A DNA stretch of 64,000 nt from contig CM021314.1 of assembly GCA_010645155.1 (NCBI GenBank), positions 2,860,219-2,924,218 of the forward strand, given 5' to 3'. Below the pieces are notes generated by a model. The model had not been told where the DNA came from and did not search any database. It worked only from the letters and a program-made list of their open reading frames with translations. Of the stretch, positions 12,041 through 23,900 are shown in pieces (positions within the stretch are counted from its first letter, which is position 1; each line of letters starts with the position of its first letter). The position numbers were made by a program, and so were the translations under genes. This DNA is from Tigriopus japonicus. Lineage: Eukaryota; Arthropoda; Copepoda; Harpacticoida; Harpacticidae.

Positions 12041-12951
12041 TGAGTGAAAGTTGACGCAGGACATACCGTCACGATTTAGTGGTTCCGGAGATTCGGGTCG
12101 TTTATTGTAACCCTCATAGAACCGGTGTTACACATGTGAAAAAAGTACTTGAGCTTTCCATTACTGACCAGTTACCAGTGCTCATCTATTAATTACTTAA
12201 GGTCGTTTGAATCGTTCAGAATAAGGAACCAGGTTTAGAACATAAAAAAGATGAAAATAACGTAACCTTAATCATAGGAAATCCTTGCCTTAATTAACTC
12301 AATTGTCACTAGGTCCAAAGAGGATTTTAAGCAAGGAGTGGAAAGAAATCAACTAAGCTTTTCAATCCCTAACCATTCCTGATTTTTGAGCATTCATAAC
12401 TTTTCAACACTTGCTCATTTTTTTCTTCCACCTTATTGATAAAACGATCCGTGGATACTGGGTCGCGGAAAAGAGGTCACAGGTGCGTAAGGCACAATGA
12501 AAAAGATCAGTAATGATAGGTTTATTGCGACTCACAGTCATGTCATGGGGTTTAAAATATTAGCGAAAATGTAAAATTATGTGTAATCATACACACATAA
12601 AAAGCGATATGTCAATTGATAAAAACGTTAAAATAGACGATTAAAATGTGATATCATAGATGAGCTGACTAGAACGGTTTCAGTGCACATGAAAGAAATG
12701 AAGGGGAGAAGAACAGACAGTACAAATAGGTCAGTAGAAAAAGGTCAGTAAAAAGCTCACATTATATACTGTAGATCACAACTTTGTTCGATCTTATTGT
12801 CAACTTTTTGCTCAATATCTTTCAATTTAAAAAAGTTTTGACTCAAGAAAACAATTTCAAATCCGATCTCTAGTTATTACCATTCTATGATATATGAAAC
12901 ACAAGTGCAGAATATCGCAAGTCCATTGATTTGTACATTATTGCCTGAAAT

Positions 12952-13172
12952 TAGTGATGGACCAAAAACGATTTAGGCCGAAATTCTGAAACCGAAAGCA
13001 GTCCTATACTAAAAAGTATGCATTTTGACAATAAAATAAAAAAAAAGAACATTTTTTGGTCCAAACAAACTCTGCACCTTAAGTTTTCTGATTTTCTTGA
13101 TTTGCGATAACCCAAAATCGAGTGCATCCGAATTTTTCGGTTTCGGTTATAAGTCCTTTTTGGTCCATCACT
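12952..13172. mobile_element. MITE, GGTCCATCACT family, copy A
   Basis: Terminal inverted repeats AGTGATGGACCA on the left and TGGTCCATCACT on the right enclose about 220 bp. The interior has subterminal CCGAAA/TTTCGG motifs shared with copies at 23328 and 60161. No coding capacity. No clear target site duplication. Confidence 0.65.
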
Positions 13173-13900
13173 TCTTGAAATAGAATCACATTTATCAGAA
13201 CAGTTTTGAACACATTGAATCTACGGAAAGGGTGCCATGTGGATAATGTGCCATGAAAATCGGTCTTGTTTTCAACCCAATAGGGAGGCGTGATCTCTCA
13301 TTTGTGACCCATTTACTTTGTGTCCTTGTTACTGTGACCTATTGACCCCCAACTACTTAACTATGTGGCCTATTTATTCACAATAGATGAAACACTTACA
13401 GTGAAGTCAAACTTTGATGGATTGAAGCCAGGTCTAGTCGGTGAAAAGCCTTAAACACCGATCTCTCTCATCTTTAATCGGCCACTGTTGAGAAATCGTT
13501 CCAGAAAATTTCCCCAAATTGATGAAGCGAGTCTAAGACAAGTGTCTAAAAGGGAATGTCTAAAAAATGTAGAAAAATATGGAAAATGAAAAACTTGATC
13601 AAATCAAACATGGTCAACGTGTTCTCGTATCTTTTATCAGAAATTCTAAAAATATGCACTTATGCCGTAAAGAAACAAATAAATTTATTTAGTAAAAAAA
13701 GAAAAATCTTTGCTCTATTTTGCCCAGTCTATTACATTCTTTCGAATATCAAATAAACTTTACTTTTGCCAAAAACATTATTAGTTAAATTGGGCACATC
13801 GTCCAATATTTGGATTGAGGACCCATTAAAGCCGTTGAATAAAAGGGAAATACTTTTTATAGGTAAATCTAGCCGTAGAAACACAAATCATGTGGTTTGG
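13173..13900. other. Non-coding stretch before the minisatellite
   Basis: AT-rich; short ORFs here have no recognisable features. The last part grades into the left arm of the inverted structure that surrounds the 44-bp minisatellite. Confidence 0.35.
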
Positions 13901-13925
13901 CAAGGATGGCTCAGGCCAGGATTAC

Positions 13926-14470
13926 TTCCAAAATACATCTTGGGTCCATTCAGCAAAATAAAAATTCAACAGAACAATATAATTGTGACAAAAACAGTAA
14001 AATAAAAATTCAACCGAACAATATAGTTGTGACAAAAACACTAAAATAAAAATTCAACCGAACAATATAATTTTCACAAAAACAGTAAAATAAAAATTCA
14101 ACCGAACAATATAATTGTGACAAAAACAGTAAAATAAAAATTCAACCGAACAATATAGTTGTGACAAAAACGGTAAAATAAAAATTCAACCGAACAATAT
14201 AATTGTGATAAAAATAGTAAAATAAAAATTCAACCGAACAATATAATTGTGACAAAAACAGAAAAATGTAAATTCAACCGAACAATATAATTGTGATAAA
14301 AGTAGTAAAATAAGAATTCAACTGAACAATATAATTGTGACAAACACAGAAAAATGTAAATTTAACCGAACAATATAATTGTGACAAAAACAATACATTT
14401 TAATACAATAATCGGACCCAAGGTGTATTTTTGAAATCCGTCCCAAAGCACAGTAGTTCCTGGATTTGGT
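13926..14470. mobile_element. Inverted-arm element carrying a minisatellite
   Basis: The left arm (about 13926-13950, ending CTTGGGTCCATT) and the right arm (about 14411-14440, beginning AATCGGACCCAAGGTGTATT) are imperfect inverted copies that face the tandem array between them. The outer boundaries are unclear. This suggests a non-autonomous DNA transposon whose centre became a tandem array. Confidence 0.45.
13955..14394. repeat. 44-bp minisatellite, ten copies
   Basis: Ten head-to-tail units of 44 bp, each starting AAAATAAAAATTCAACCGAA and then an ACAATATAATTGTGAC core. Variants are shared in a pattern: units 8 and 10 begin AAAATGTAAATT, and units 7 and 9 end in ...CAGA. The distal half therefore looks like an 88-bp dimeric repeat. 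No ORF of interest. Confidence 0.9.
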
Positions 14471-14559
14471 AGCATTTTATTCTCAGATTTCAGGGAAATC
14501 CTTAGTTTCCAGAAAATGGAAGATCCCAATATCGTGAAAAGGCTCAATTAAAACACCCA

Positions 14560-17500
14560 AAGTACAAAAAACGAGCCTGGTTGTCATAAAAGTTGGACTT
14601 ATGTTATGTTGGAACTATTATGATCAAAGTCGAGGAAAATAGAGAGCGGATAATTTCCCAAGTTACCAAGATGATGGCAGAAACACATCCGGAATGTTCC
14701 TTTGAGAGTAAAAACTTTATTGCAACTAGGCCTTAGAATCTTTGTGCATCTTGGTCAAGAGGATGGAAACTGCTTTAGATGGAAGTGGTCGAAAACTTGG
14801 ATAGAAGTGCGCTTGACAGCAAAGGTTTGTTATGGTTCCTAGTTTTATGAAGTCGGCAAATGGAAGTGCTATTTGGAAATAGACACATCCATCTTGAAGG
14901 AGAATCACTTCCAAAAGGCCCTCGCCTCAGTTCACTCCTTTGAAAGCGAATTTTCCATAGCTTTTGGGTACGCTTCAATGGAGACCATACCCAAATTGTT
15001 TGGTTAGTGTGAAACGAAACCCTTCCATTTAGAGAGCAAAATGATGGGACTACCGACCAATGAGCCCTTCCATTTTGTGACCTTGGCTTAATCATCTTCT
15101 AATGTCTTCTTCTATTTGCGGTTTCTTGTAATCACAATTCCCTTATTATTTTGGGGTCTCGTGAGTTTGTACTTTCGACTCTCATCAATACGTCAATTTA
15201 AGGTTGGTGACAGCTGAAACAGTAGTTAGCAATTTATGTCAAGGTAAAATCTAAAGAGAATTGGAAGGGTTTAGGGTAAGGCATAAACGAGCTTTAAAAA
15301 CTTCAAATGTCTCGTGGTGGCTTTTTTGCAGAAGAGCGTCACCTGTCGAGAATCAAAATGTCATTTGCTGATTGTAAGAAAAAATCTGCTCAGAAAAAAG
15401 TACAAAATCAATCAAATCAAGGTTAGTTTTGATTTCCATGCAGTGTAAGTTTGTAACTACTTGAAGACGTCTGGGCCCAACAGATTTTTTAGGGCTCACA
15501 TGTGGGTCGTGGACCACTTAATGAGGACCCCTGTCATGTAATATGTGTTGAAAATTTAAAACCCTTCAGTTACGGTGACATGAAGGAGTTGGTCTTTTGG
15601 TCTCATTTTTCTCAAAAGTACATTTTGAAATGTCACTAAAATATATGAATCGTTAAATTTAGGATTCTGATGTGGTTTTATTCTGATCATAGAAACATCT
15701 TAGAAATAACATAGAATCATCTGATCGTAGAAAATAGCTTTTGGTGATTTTTGGGGCAAGCTGATGGACCTTTCTAAAGACCATGTACAATTTTGCGTTA
15801 AGTTCCAATTTGTTCTTCATTCAGGGTTTGTTTCGGGGAAAGATATGCTATCATAGTATGTAGCATTGTGGTTTGCATCTTGAATATTGGGCAAGTAGCG
15901 GGCTGTTTACTGTGGTACAATGATACAATTACATGCTAATAAGCCGAAAAAAGGTACTAGTCCTCTTTGCTGAAGCCTACCTATATTATTGTTCTTCCAT
16001 CAACACTGCCGTTTCTATTTTTATAACCAAAACCTATTTTGGTACGGCTTTGCCCATGGTTGACGTGAAATGTTCTCTTTTTCCGACAATGCTTTGTACT
16101 GAGGCCAAAAAATGTTTCTTCGGATAGACCACGTAAAGGCATGTTTGAAAATGATACCAATTGCAGAAATAAAATTGTAAGGTCCTTGTACCAAACATCA
16201 AGATCAACAAGGTATTTTTTGGTTCCCTAAAGGTCTAAGGTTCCCATTGTTGGAACATCAACTTTAATTGATTCTGGGTCCAGTATCAATGTACATAGAA
16301 ATATCATTCATTGTTTAAAGCAAATTGTAGACCCATGTCTGTCAATTATTAAACTTGTGCTTACAAATGTCTTCAAATCTAAACAATATAAACGTTTCCG
16401 GTTTTTGGCCAATCAGAAATGAGGGAAAATACCTCTAATGATCATTTTTTAATGTCGCGAAAGACAATGCCACCAATCATGTAAGGCTCAAAAATATTAA
16501 AATATTATTGGTTTTGGCGTTTTTTAATTTAGCTCTTTTTTAGCTCTTTTTCGAGAAAAGTTAGCTCTTTTAACTCCGAAATGTGCCTCCAAACTAAGGT
16601 TCTTAGCCCTTTTTGATCTTAAACAGTAAGTCATGCTAACTATTTCTTCTTCTACGTAAATGTGTTGAGATGACCGTTTTGCATCTATACAACATTCCCT
16701 TGGATCCCTTGAATGAGGCACTGAAAGCTTGAACCAGTCTTGGCTTGTGATTAAAAATAGGTTCCCATTCTGTGCACGTAAGGAACTAAGGGGTTTTAAG
16801 GAAGTCAAAAGATAAAACAGAGACAAAACATAAGATTGCAAACTTTCGTCCAGAATTGAGACAGATCTTTGGCCAAATCTGCAATTTTTGTGTCAGAGTG
16901 ACATTTTTGGGCCAGAAAATAGCAGCTTCATAGAAGTGATGTGTTTTGAACCAGGAGTGCTGCCAGTTTTGACTCGGAAGTTTATCGTTGTTAAAAAGGG
17001 CAGGTTGCATTGAACTTTTTGAAAAGACCTAAACAGGGATCAATTTGGCAACACTCGAACAAGTTCAATTTCGAGTTTCATCGATAGTTATAACAATAGA
17101 TTTCAAGTTGGAAGTGCTTCCATATTCTATGGCAGATAAGGTCTATTGCTTGTTGAAAAGTTTCGTTGTGGTCAGATTTTTGACCCTAAAAACCAAAATG
17201 GCAAAACTCTGCCAAAAATCCAACTCGAAACACATCAGTACTTCTTAGCACTTTCGTCAAAGTGAGCGCAACTTTCGACAAGAAAACGTAACTTAAGGGC
17301 TAAAACACTGCAACATTGGGCCAAACAAATGCTACCTTATTCAAGCCCTAGACATTAACAATACAACATCACATAAAAAGTACAAGAACCCTTGGAAATG
17401 AGTGTTACTTTTCTCGAAACAAAGTACACGTTTTAAAACTTTCTTTTCATTCAAAGGCAAATCAGAAGCAATAAAATGGCAATTGTTCACATTTCCACCG

Positions 17501-17796
17501 GATCAAAAATTTTCCCCTAAATCTTGATCATACGTAGAAAGTGCCAATCACCAATTACCTCGTTTGTTTGATATCATGTGAAGACCAAAAACTGGCATGA
17601 TTCACGCACTGACGTCAACTTAGCACGTAAGAATGGATCACATGCTGGAATTTTGAATGGCATTGTGTCCTCTTACGTAGTGGCTTTTGGATTCAAGCCA
17701 AGGGACAGTGAGTGTGTGTGTGACCTCACCCTAATCCCATCTAGGCTCTTGAAAGGCTTCTGGTGGGGGCTATAGGATGTCCAATATAGACATTTC
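14560..17796. other. Non-coding stretch upstream of the arrestin gene
   Basis: AT-rich, without a gene I can support. ORFs on both strands are short, overlap each other and lack recognisable motifs or good splice context. Confidence 0.35.
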
Positions 17797-17834
17797 TTTA
17801 TAAGAACTCCCTCTAATTTGGCCTGTGTTAGTTT
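17797..17834 (+). promoter_or_regulatory. Candidate arrestin core promoter
   Basis: TTTATAAG at 17797-17804 is followed, 31 bases from its TATA T, by an A within TTAGTTTG (17830), an acceptable arthropod initiator. The arrestin ATG follows 55 bases later. This spacing fits a TATA promoter with a short leader, but AT-rich DNA gives such matches by chance. Confidence 0.35.
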
Positions 17835-17884
17835 GATTTCGTGCGCCAAAACAAAGACACCCGCTGTACCAATTTTTTTTCAAA

Positions 17885-17927
17885 ATGGCGCCGAGTATGA
17901 AGATCTTCAAGAAGAGTTCTCCTAATG
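17885..17927 (+). CDS. Arrestin exon 1
   Basis: Encodes MAPSMKIFKKSSPN plus the first base of a Gly codon. The donor is GTGAGC. The start context is CAAAATGG. FKKSSPNG is the conserved arrestin N-terminus, so the start is well placed; M5 is a less likely alternative. Confidence 0.9.
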
Positions 17928-20900
17928 GTGAGCTTATGCGAAAAGAAACTCATAACGATGTGCCAAGTTCAAGGGCTAAGCTTGCGAAATTCCTTCAACG
18001 GAAATCCTCGCTCAGCCCTCAAAAGCTTTGGCAAAGATCGTTATAGCCAGGAAATCCAAAGTTTGACGGGATCGTGGGATCGAGGGTAGACACATCGTTT
18101 ATCACCGAGACAGAATATTTCATAAGCTTGGAAATCATTTCAGGACGACTCTATCTCTTTTTGGGCAAACGGGAATACGTCTCTTGTGATGGAGTTATCG
18201 AGGATATCAAGGGCGTGGCCAATCTGCCCGAATACAAGGATTTCCTGAAAGGTAAGTCTTTTTTGATCCGAGGATCAAGACTTGAATGATGACCTCAAAA
18301 GGACCCGAGTGTGATTTCGTATTCCTTTCATGAATTTGTGTGGGTTTAAGGTCAAAGTTTATCGAAGCCGTGGTATCATTAGAGCAATTTACTTTCCGCA
18401 TCTCATGAAAATAGTTCAGGTGACACGAAATGTCATGAGCCATATTTCACCTTTGCAAAGGACACGCGAAAGATCGTGGAAATGATAAGGTGGAATTCGG
18501 GGCCTTTGGATTTTTTTGGAACATCTCGCATGAATTCGTTCCAAAAAATCGTCAATCAAAGTTGGTGCATTTTCAAGATGCCTCACAAAAGTTGAATGAG
18601 TTTGGCATGATGAGAATTGTTATAACAAAGTTGAGATGAAATTGCAAGAGAAATGATTAAACAATTGTTAATCTGCGAAGAAGGAGAAAAATCCCACGCC
18701 GAATTTCTCTGAGGCCTAGAAAAGTTGGAACATGCATATTGCACAATGGTAGAAATTAAGGCCTTTTTATTTAATGACACAAACTTTCGTCATCAAGGGA
18801 AAGCTTTCATTTAAAGGAGAATGCAATTTATGTTATTTTTAGTGATAAGGTGCCAAACATGTGTCTTTCATGGTTAAAACATGCGAGCATGAATTAGAAG
18901 CAAAACTGAAGTTGGTCGTGTTTTCTTCACGTAACGTGTCTCAAACAAACGTACGCTTTGATAAAACAAAGCTCTTTCATGATCAAATCTAAAAGACAAG
19001 AAGAAATATATCATCGAAACTGATTGATTTCTTCTTTCCACAAAGATTGCTAAACCAAAATGAAACCTTTTGTCGAAAGGTTTGCCAAACTCAAAACGAA
19101 ACATGAATCTTAAACGGTCCATTCCATGAAGGATTTCGATCCTTGTTTTAAAGTAAATATAAACGGCTTTGGGCCGCAATCATTGCAATGCTCCCATTGG
19201 GGCCGCTCGACTATTGCGCCATCTATGTTTCAAAGGGTTCATGAATCTTCCAATGGCTTAGCTGATAGTTCCTGTTTTTGCATTTCCATAAAACAGAAAA
19301 TATTCGAAAAAATTAACCGATTTCTAAAGTAAGGCCAATACTTTGAAATTTCATAAACTATTTCTGTAGGTCATTTAAGAACGTAATATTTTACATTTGT
19401 CGAATATGAACACAGAAACTCATTTTAACCAAGGATAACATCAACCAGTTATAGGTCTCCCTGTTTTAACAAAATATGTCTCTTGAAGACATAAAGATTG
19501 TTACAAAAGAGGATCTTCTCACAAAAATAATGTTTGAAGGGAAGTGAAAGTAATTTAATGAACAATTTTGTGTGAGTTTACCTTTGCCAAGCACTTGGGA
19601 CTTTTTTGCTTTCGTTGTCGTTTTACTCAAGTGAAACCGAAACCGGGAACATCATACGAAAGCTATGTACTAGTCATTAATCAAAAACTAATTTCGTCCT
19701 CTTCTTTCTTTTGCTCCGATTGTCAGGCCAAACTTGATCAAAATCCCAATTTATGTATCGGTATTTTCAAGTCTGCAAAATTGCGTTGTACAGTAAAAGG
19801 GATTTGCAGTTCCCCATTTCCACCATACTTATCGTTAATCCATTTCCACTCAAAGCTTTCGCATGGTTTTTGGCTGGCCTCAACATAAGATTGCAACTTT
19901 CCATTTCCTCTTGGTCAATCAATCACTGTGTTTGTTTGGCTGGTTGGAACGAGTCAATGAGCTGATTCGTTGCCTTTAAGTCACATGGAAATATCCGATT
20001 GATGGAATTGGAACCAATTTCCTTGGACAATATCTCAATCTCACCCTCAACGAGCAAATCAAATAGCTATAACGAAAGGTTGAACTTATCTGGCACGAAA
20101 TTGGATTCCTTAATGTACACTTCAAAGAGATCTCGTTACATGGGAACTTGTTCCGAAATACGTTTGTCTGGAACGAGAATGAAGATCTAACAAATCTTGG
20201 AGCCCGAAATAGTTTTGTTAGCCAAGTAAAACAAAGCATGGAATAAGATGTCTCATTGAGATCCAAGAAGTCTTCATGCAATGTGCAAAGACCCGTGACA
20301 AAGTCGGCTCTCTCGGTTGACTCTTATAAAAGCTCACTATTTGAAATCCTCTACAATCTTTCGCCAAATGCACTCATTGAAACCAACGTTTTGATTGGGA
20401 CATGTTGGCATTCATTTTCTTATTCCAGGAAAATTCGTGTTTGCTAGCCTTATCTGCAACTTCAGACATGGGCGTGAAGAGGATGAAGTCATGGGCGTGT
20501 CCTTCCAGAAGGAATTGGTCGTGGACCGGATCCAAGTCTATCCTCCACCAGACAAATCAGAGGAAAAAGATAAGCTTCAGGTGAGTAAATAACACAATAG
20601 CTAAGAATAACCTCGTTAAGACGTGGAATAATTGATTGCTTGAGTCCTTTCTTATTTAGGCTCGTTTAGTTTTTTGCCTAAATTGTTGGTGTGGTAGCTG
20701 CAATTAGGAAACGGAAGGAGAGTAATAGTTGGTAATTCAGTTATATTATCGGTAATAAAGCATGAATTTAAGAATTGAGATAAAATTATCATCGACTTCA
20801 GGGTGTGCAGATCACGTGTCGGCCAAGAGTTAAGTAAAAACGAGGACTGAGAATGTAATTGCTCGAAATTGAATGACATATGAAGTTAGTAATGCGTGTT

Positions 20901-23900
20901 TGAAATCATTCCGGGAAACGTGCAATTAATACTTCCATATTTAGTTCCAAGAAGTTTTAAAGGTATCAACATGACCCAAAAAAACTGGCAAGGTTAAGTA
21001 AGCCCATTTTTGAAAGGTCACAATAAGCGGAATCTTTTAGTGTTTCAATTGTTTGTGGAGCTTCATTTTTGTGTTTAAAACTGGGGCCATTAGTGTATCA
21101 TTGAAAATTGTTTTGCCTATTAACTCTGCATTGTGATATTCTTTTGTGCATTTACAGAAGAAAAAGGAAATGTTTCACTTGTTTAATATTTGTTGAAATC
21201 AGAACTGGTGGTCCCAATTTCAAGTCCTTTTGTTTTGGTTAGTTTTAGATCATGTACTGCTCATAGAATTACCAATTTGTAGTCTAGTCATATTTAATAC
21301 AGATCATGAGAAATTGGAAATATTCAGATTCCTTTCTCGAGCTTTTTTTACTCGTTACTAGGGCCCGGAAATATTTTTTTTTTTAAATATAAATATTTTA
21401 AAAATATTTCCCCACTTTTCCCCGATTTTTTAAATATTTTGGCTGTTTCAAGGAAAAAATAAATATTTTCTCGAATATTCTAGTCAAAAAAAATATTTCG
21501 AGCAAAATTGAGGAAAAGAAGTGAATGACCAATGCTCAATAGAGCCTTTTCAAAATGAACCCAAAATACAAAATCTCTACAAAATGGCATTTGTACTAAG
21601 ATTAGTCATTCACAATCAAAACTATTGTCACATACGAAAAAACTGCGCCATCTATTGAGGCAAATTGAAAATTGTATTGTTTAGATCAGTTACATGTCAA
21701 GTTTACCCCCCAAAACGGCCATTCGCATCAATTTCACGAGAAACAAAGTTGGAAAATCGGTGCACACAGACAAAAATACCAAAAAATGGCCTTGTCAAAA
21801 AAATATTTCTTAAATATCCGGCTTTTTTCCAAATATTTTGGGCTTTTGGAAAAAATATATATTGGATATTTTGTCACTTTTTTGCAAATATTTTTCCGGG
21901 CCCTACTCATTACTGAAGAGCAGGAATTCGTAAATAAATCATGGAACGAACAATTATTAGGAATGGGTTGGATGAGGCTTTTAACTACTTTTTAATAATA
22001 TTAATGCATTCAATAACCTACTACTCCCACATGATTTATTTGCTTTTCATTGGTCCTTTTTCCTGAAATAAGTAACTTTTATTCTACAAAACGGAAGGTA
22101 TTACTATGACAAAGTTAATTTTCCAAGTAATTTGGCAAGTATGTTCATCAAATATCTTTTTTTGATCGGATCCTGAGTATTAGGATCTGAATCGCAACAA
22201 AGAGTCGATCCATCCCTACCTAACCCTAATCATTCTCCTAAATTTGGATTTATGATTTCAAAGTCTTTATTTCGGCTACGTGAACTCACACCGTTGAAGG
22301 ACGACATCAATTTCTATTACCACAGAACTCAACCTTTTTCCTCGCTCACTTTCTGACACTGGTGGTTTTCCTCCTTTTCAGAGTAAACTTATTCAAAAAC
22401 TTGGCGATTCGGCATTCCCTTTTGTGTTGAACTTCCCCAAAACCGCCCCCAATTCGGTCCTAATCAAGGGCGAGGAAGGCGATGCCTCCAACATGGGCGT
22501 CAGCTACGACGTCAAACTCCACGTGGCCGACAACTCGGAAGACTTTAAAGGGGCCAAGAAGGCCAGTGTGTCTATGGGCATTCGAAAGGTGAGTCCACTT
22601 TCGAACAGGTTCATGGGAAATGGAAAGTTTTACAAAGGTGAAAACTTCTGACATTTTTTCACGTTCCATTTTTTCAAATTCCTGACAGGCATGGACAAAT
22701 TCTTATCGCCAAGACGAGACAGTTATTTGTTTTGGTGAAAGTGATTTGAAAAGCAAAAGCAAAGGACTGCTCTATATATTACAGTGCTCTAGTTCCGGGT
22801 ACAATGGCGCATTTTGGCTTCGTTCTCAAATCCTACAGTTGGTAGATGGAAAGCTTTTAAGCGATCCTTAATTGTCCACGCGAAGCTGATTTGGACAAAA
22901 TCTGGCTTTCACAATTATCCACTTCCTCTTTTTGTCTAAAACAACATCAAAAAAAATATATTATCTCTCAAGACATCCTTTGTTTTACCAAATTCCCAAG
23001 CCTAAATTCTCTTAGAAATGAATGTCTGTCTTCTCAAGGTGCACATTGAGCATCTCTGTTAGTTACAATTGACCCTGAAACCAGGGAGCAATGAGGAATT
23101 CTCAGCATTGTTGTTCCACATTCTTTGAACTACTTTCCACGGAACAATGTCAAACGGTGACAAAATTCCCTTTGTTCCATCTCCTTTCACTCAGGGGACC
23201 ACTATATGTTCCTGGCATCGATTCCATGATCGGTCCAATTTTCCTTGGAAATGCTTCAATGACACAGTGCCAATGATCTTATTGGGATCAATTCACTCAT
23301 TCCACTAGCAACAACTAAAACTGATTGTAGTGATGGACCAGAAGGGTTTTTGACCACGGTTTCGGTTAAGCCATCATTTGATAGCTGACAAGAACTAAGA
23401 AGAAAAAATGAAGAATTTTGTTCAAGTAAAAAGAGTGCAAGGTGACTTCATACTGTAACTGGCATTTATTTAGGCGGAAACGAGATTTCCATATCGTTTT
23501 TTAGTGCTTTCGGTCCATCACTAACTTAATGGGGTCATCGAGTTCCCTTCGAACTTGAATGATTTAAAGAAATCCATTTTTTTCCTGAAAAAGAAAAATA
23601 TTGTTCATGATAGAAAAAAGGGAATTATATGAAATAAAGAACAGACTTACTTAAAATTTACTCTTTAATACCGAAAGTTTTAAGTAGGTCTTGACATCAG
23701 AAACAGGGCAGATTTGTAAATGAACACGTTATGCTGGAAATACTGCAAGAAACCCAATTCCTCGTAAACTTCCGAGAACCCTCTAACAATAACATATTTT
23801 TCTTCATGTTTTTTCCTCAAACGGTTGACAACAATAGTTCATTGTGCCTTTGAAAAAATAGTGTTTCGTACTTTCAAAATATTTGGGACATCAACATTTG

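Larger units (their letters stand above)
6252..12950. other. Intergenic region with simple repeats and weak coding-like scraps
   Basis: No confident gene. It contains GT/GTGA-rich sequence (about 6280-6320), a CT-rich tract (6964-6993), a CAA microsatellite (7336-7371), a possible retroelement tail relic (about 9630-9768) and a coding-like segment open on both strands (about 11634-12040). The rest is AT-rich with no structure I can interpret. Confidence 0.4.

Noticed and set aside
13955..14394. Tandem array as a CRISPR
   Set aside because: The 44-bp units are contiguous without spacers, and the genome is eukaryotic.
21665..21995. Two overlapping plus-strand ORFs of 83 and 107 codons
   Set aside because: They lie within or across the end of the hAT-like element and consist of its AAATATTT repeats.
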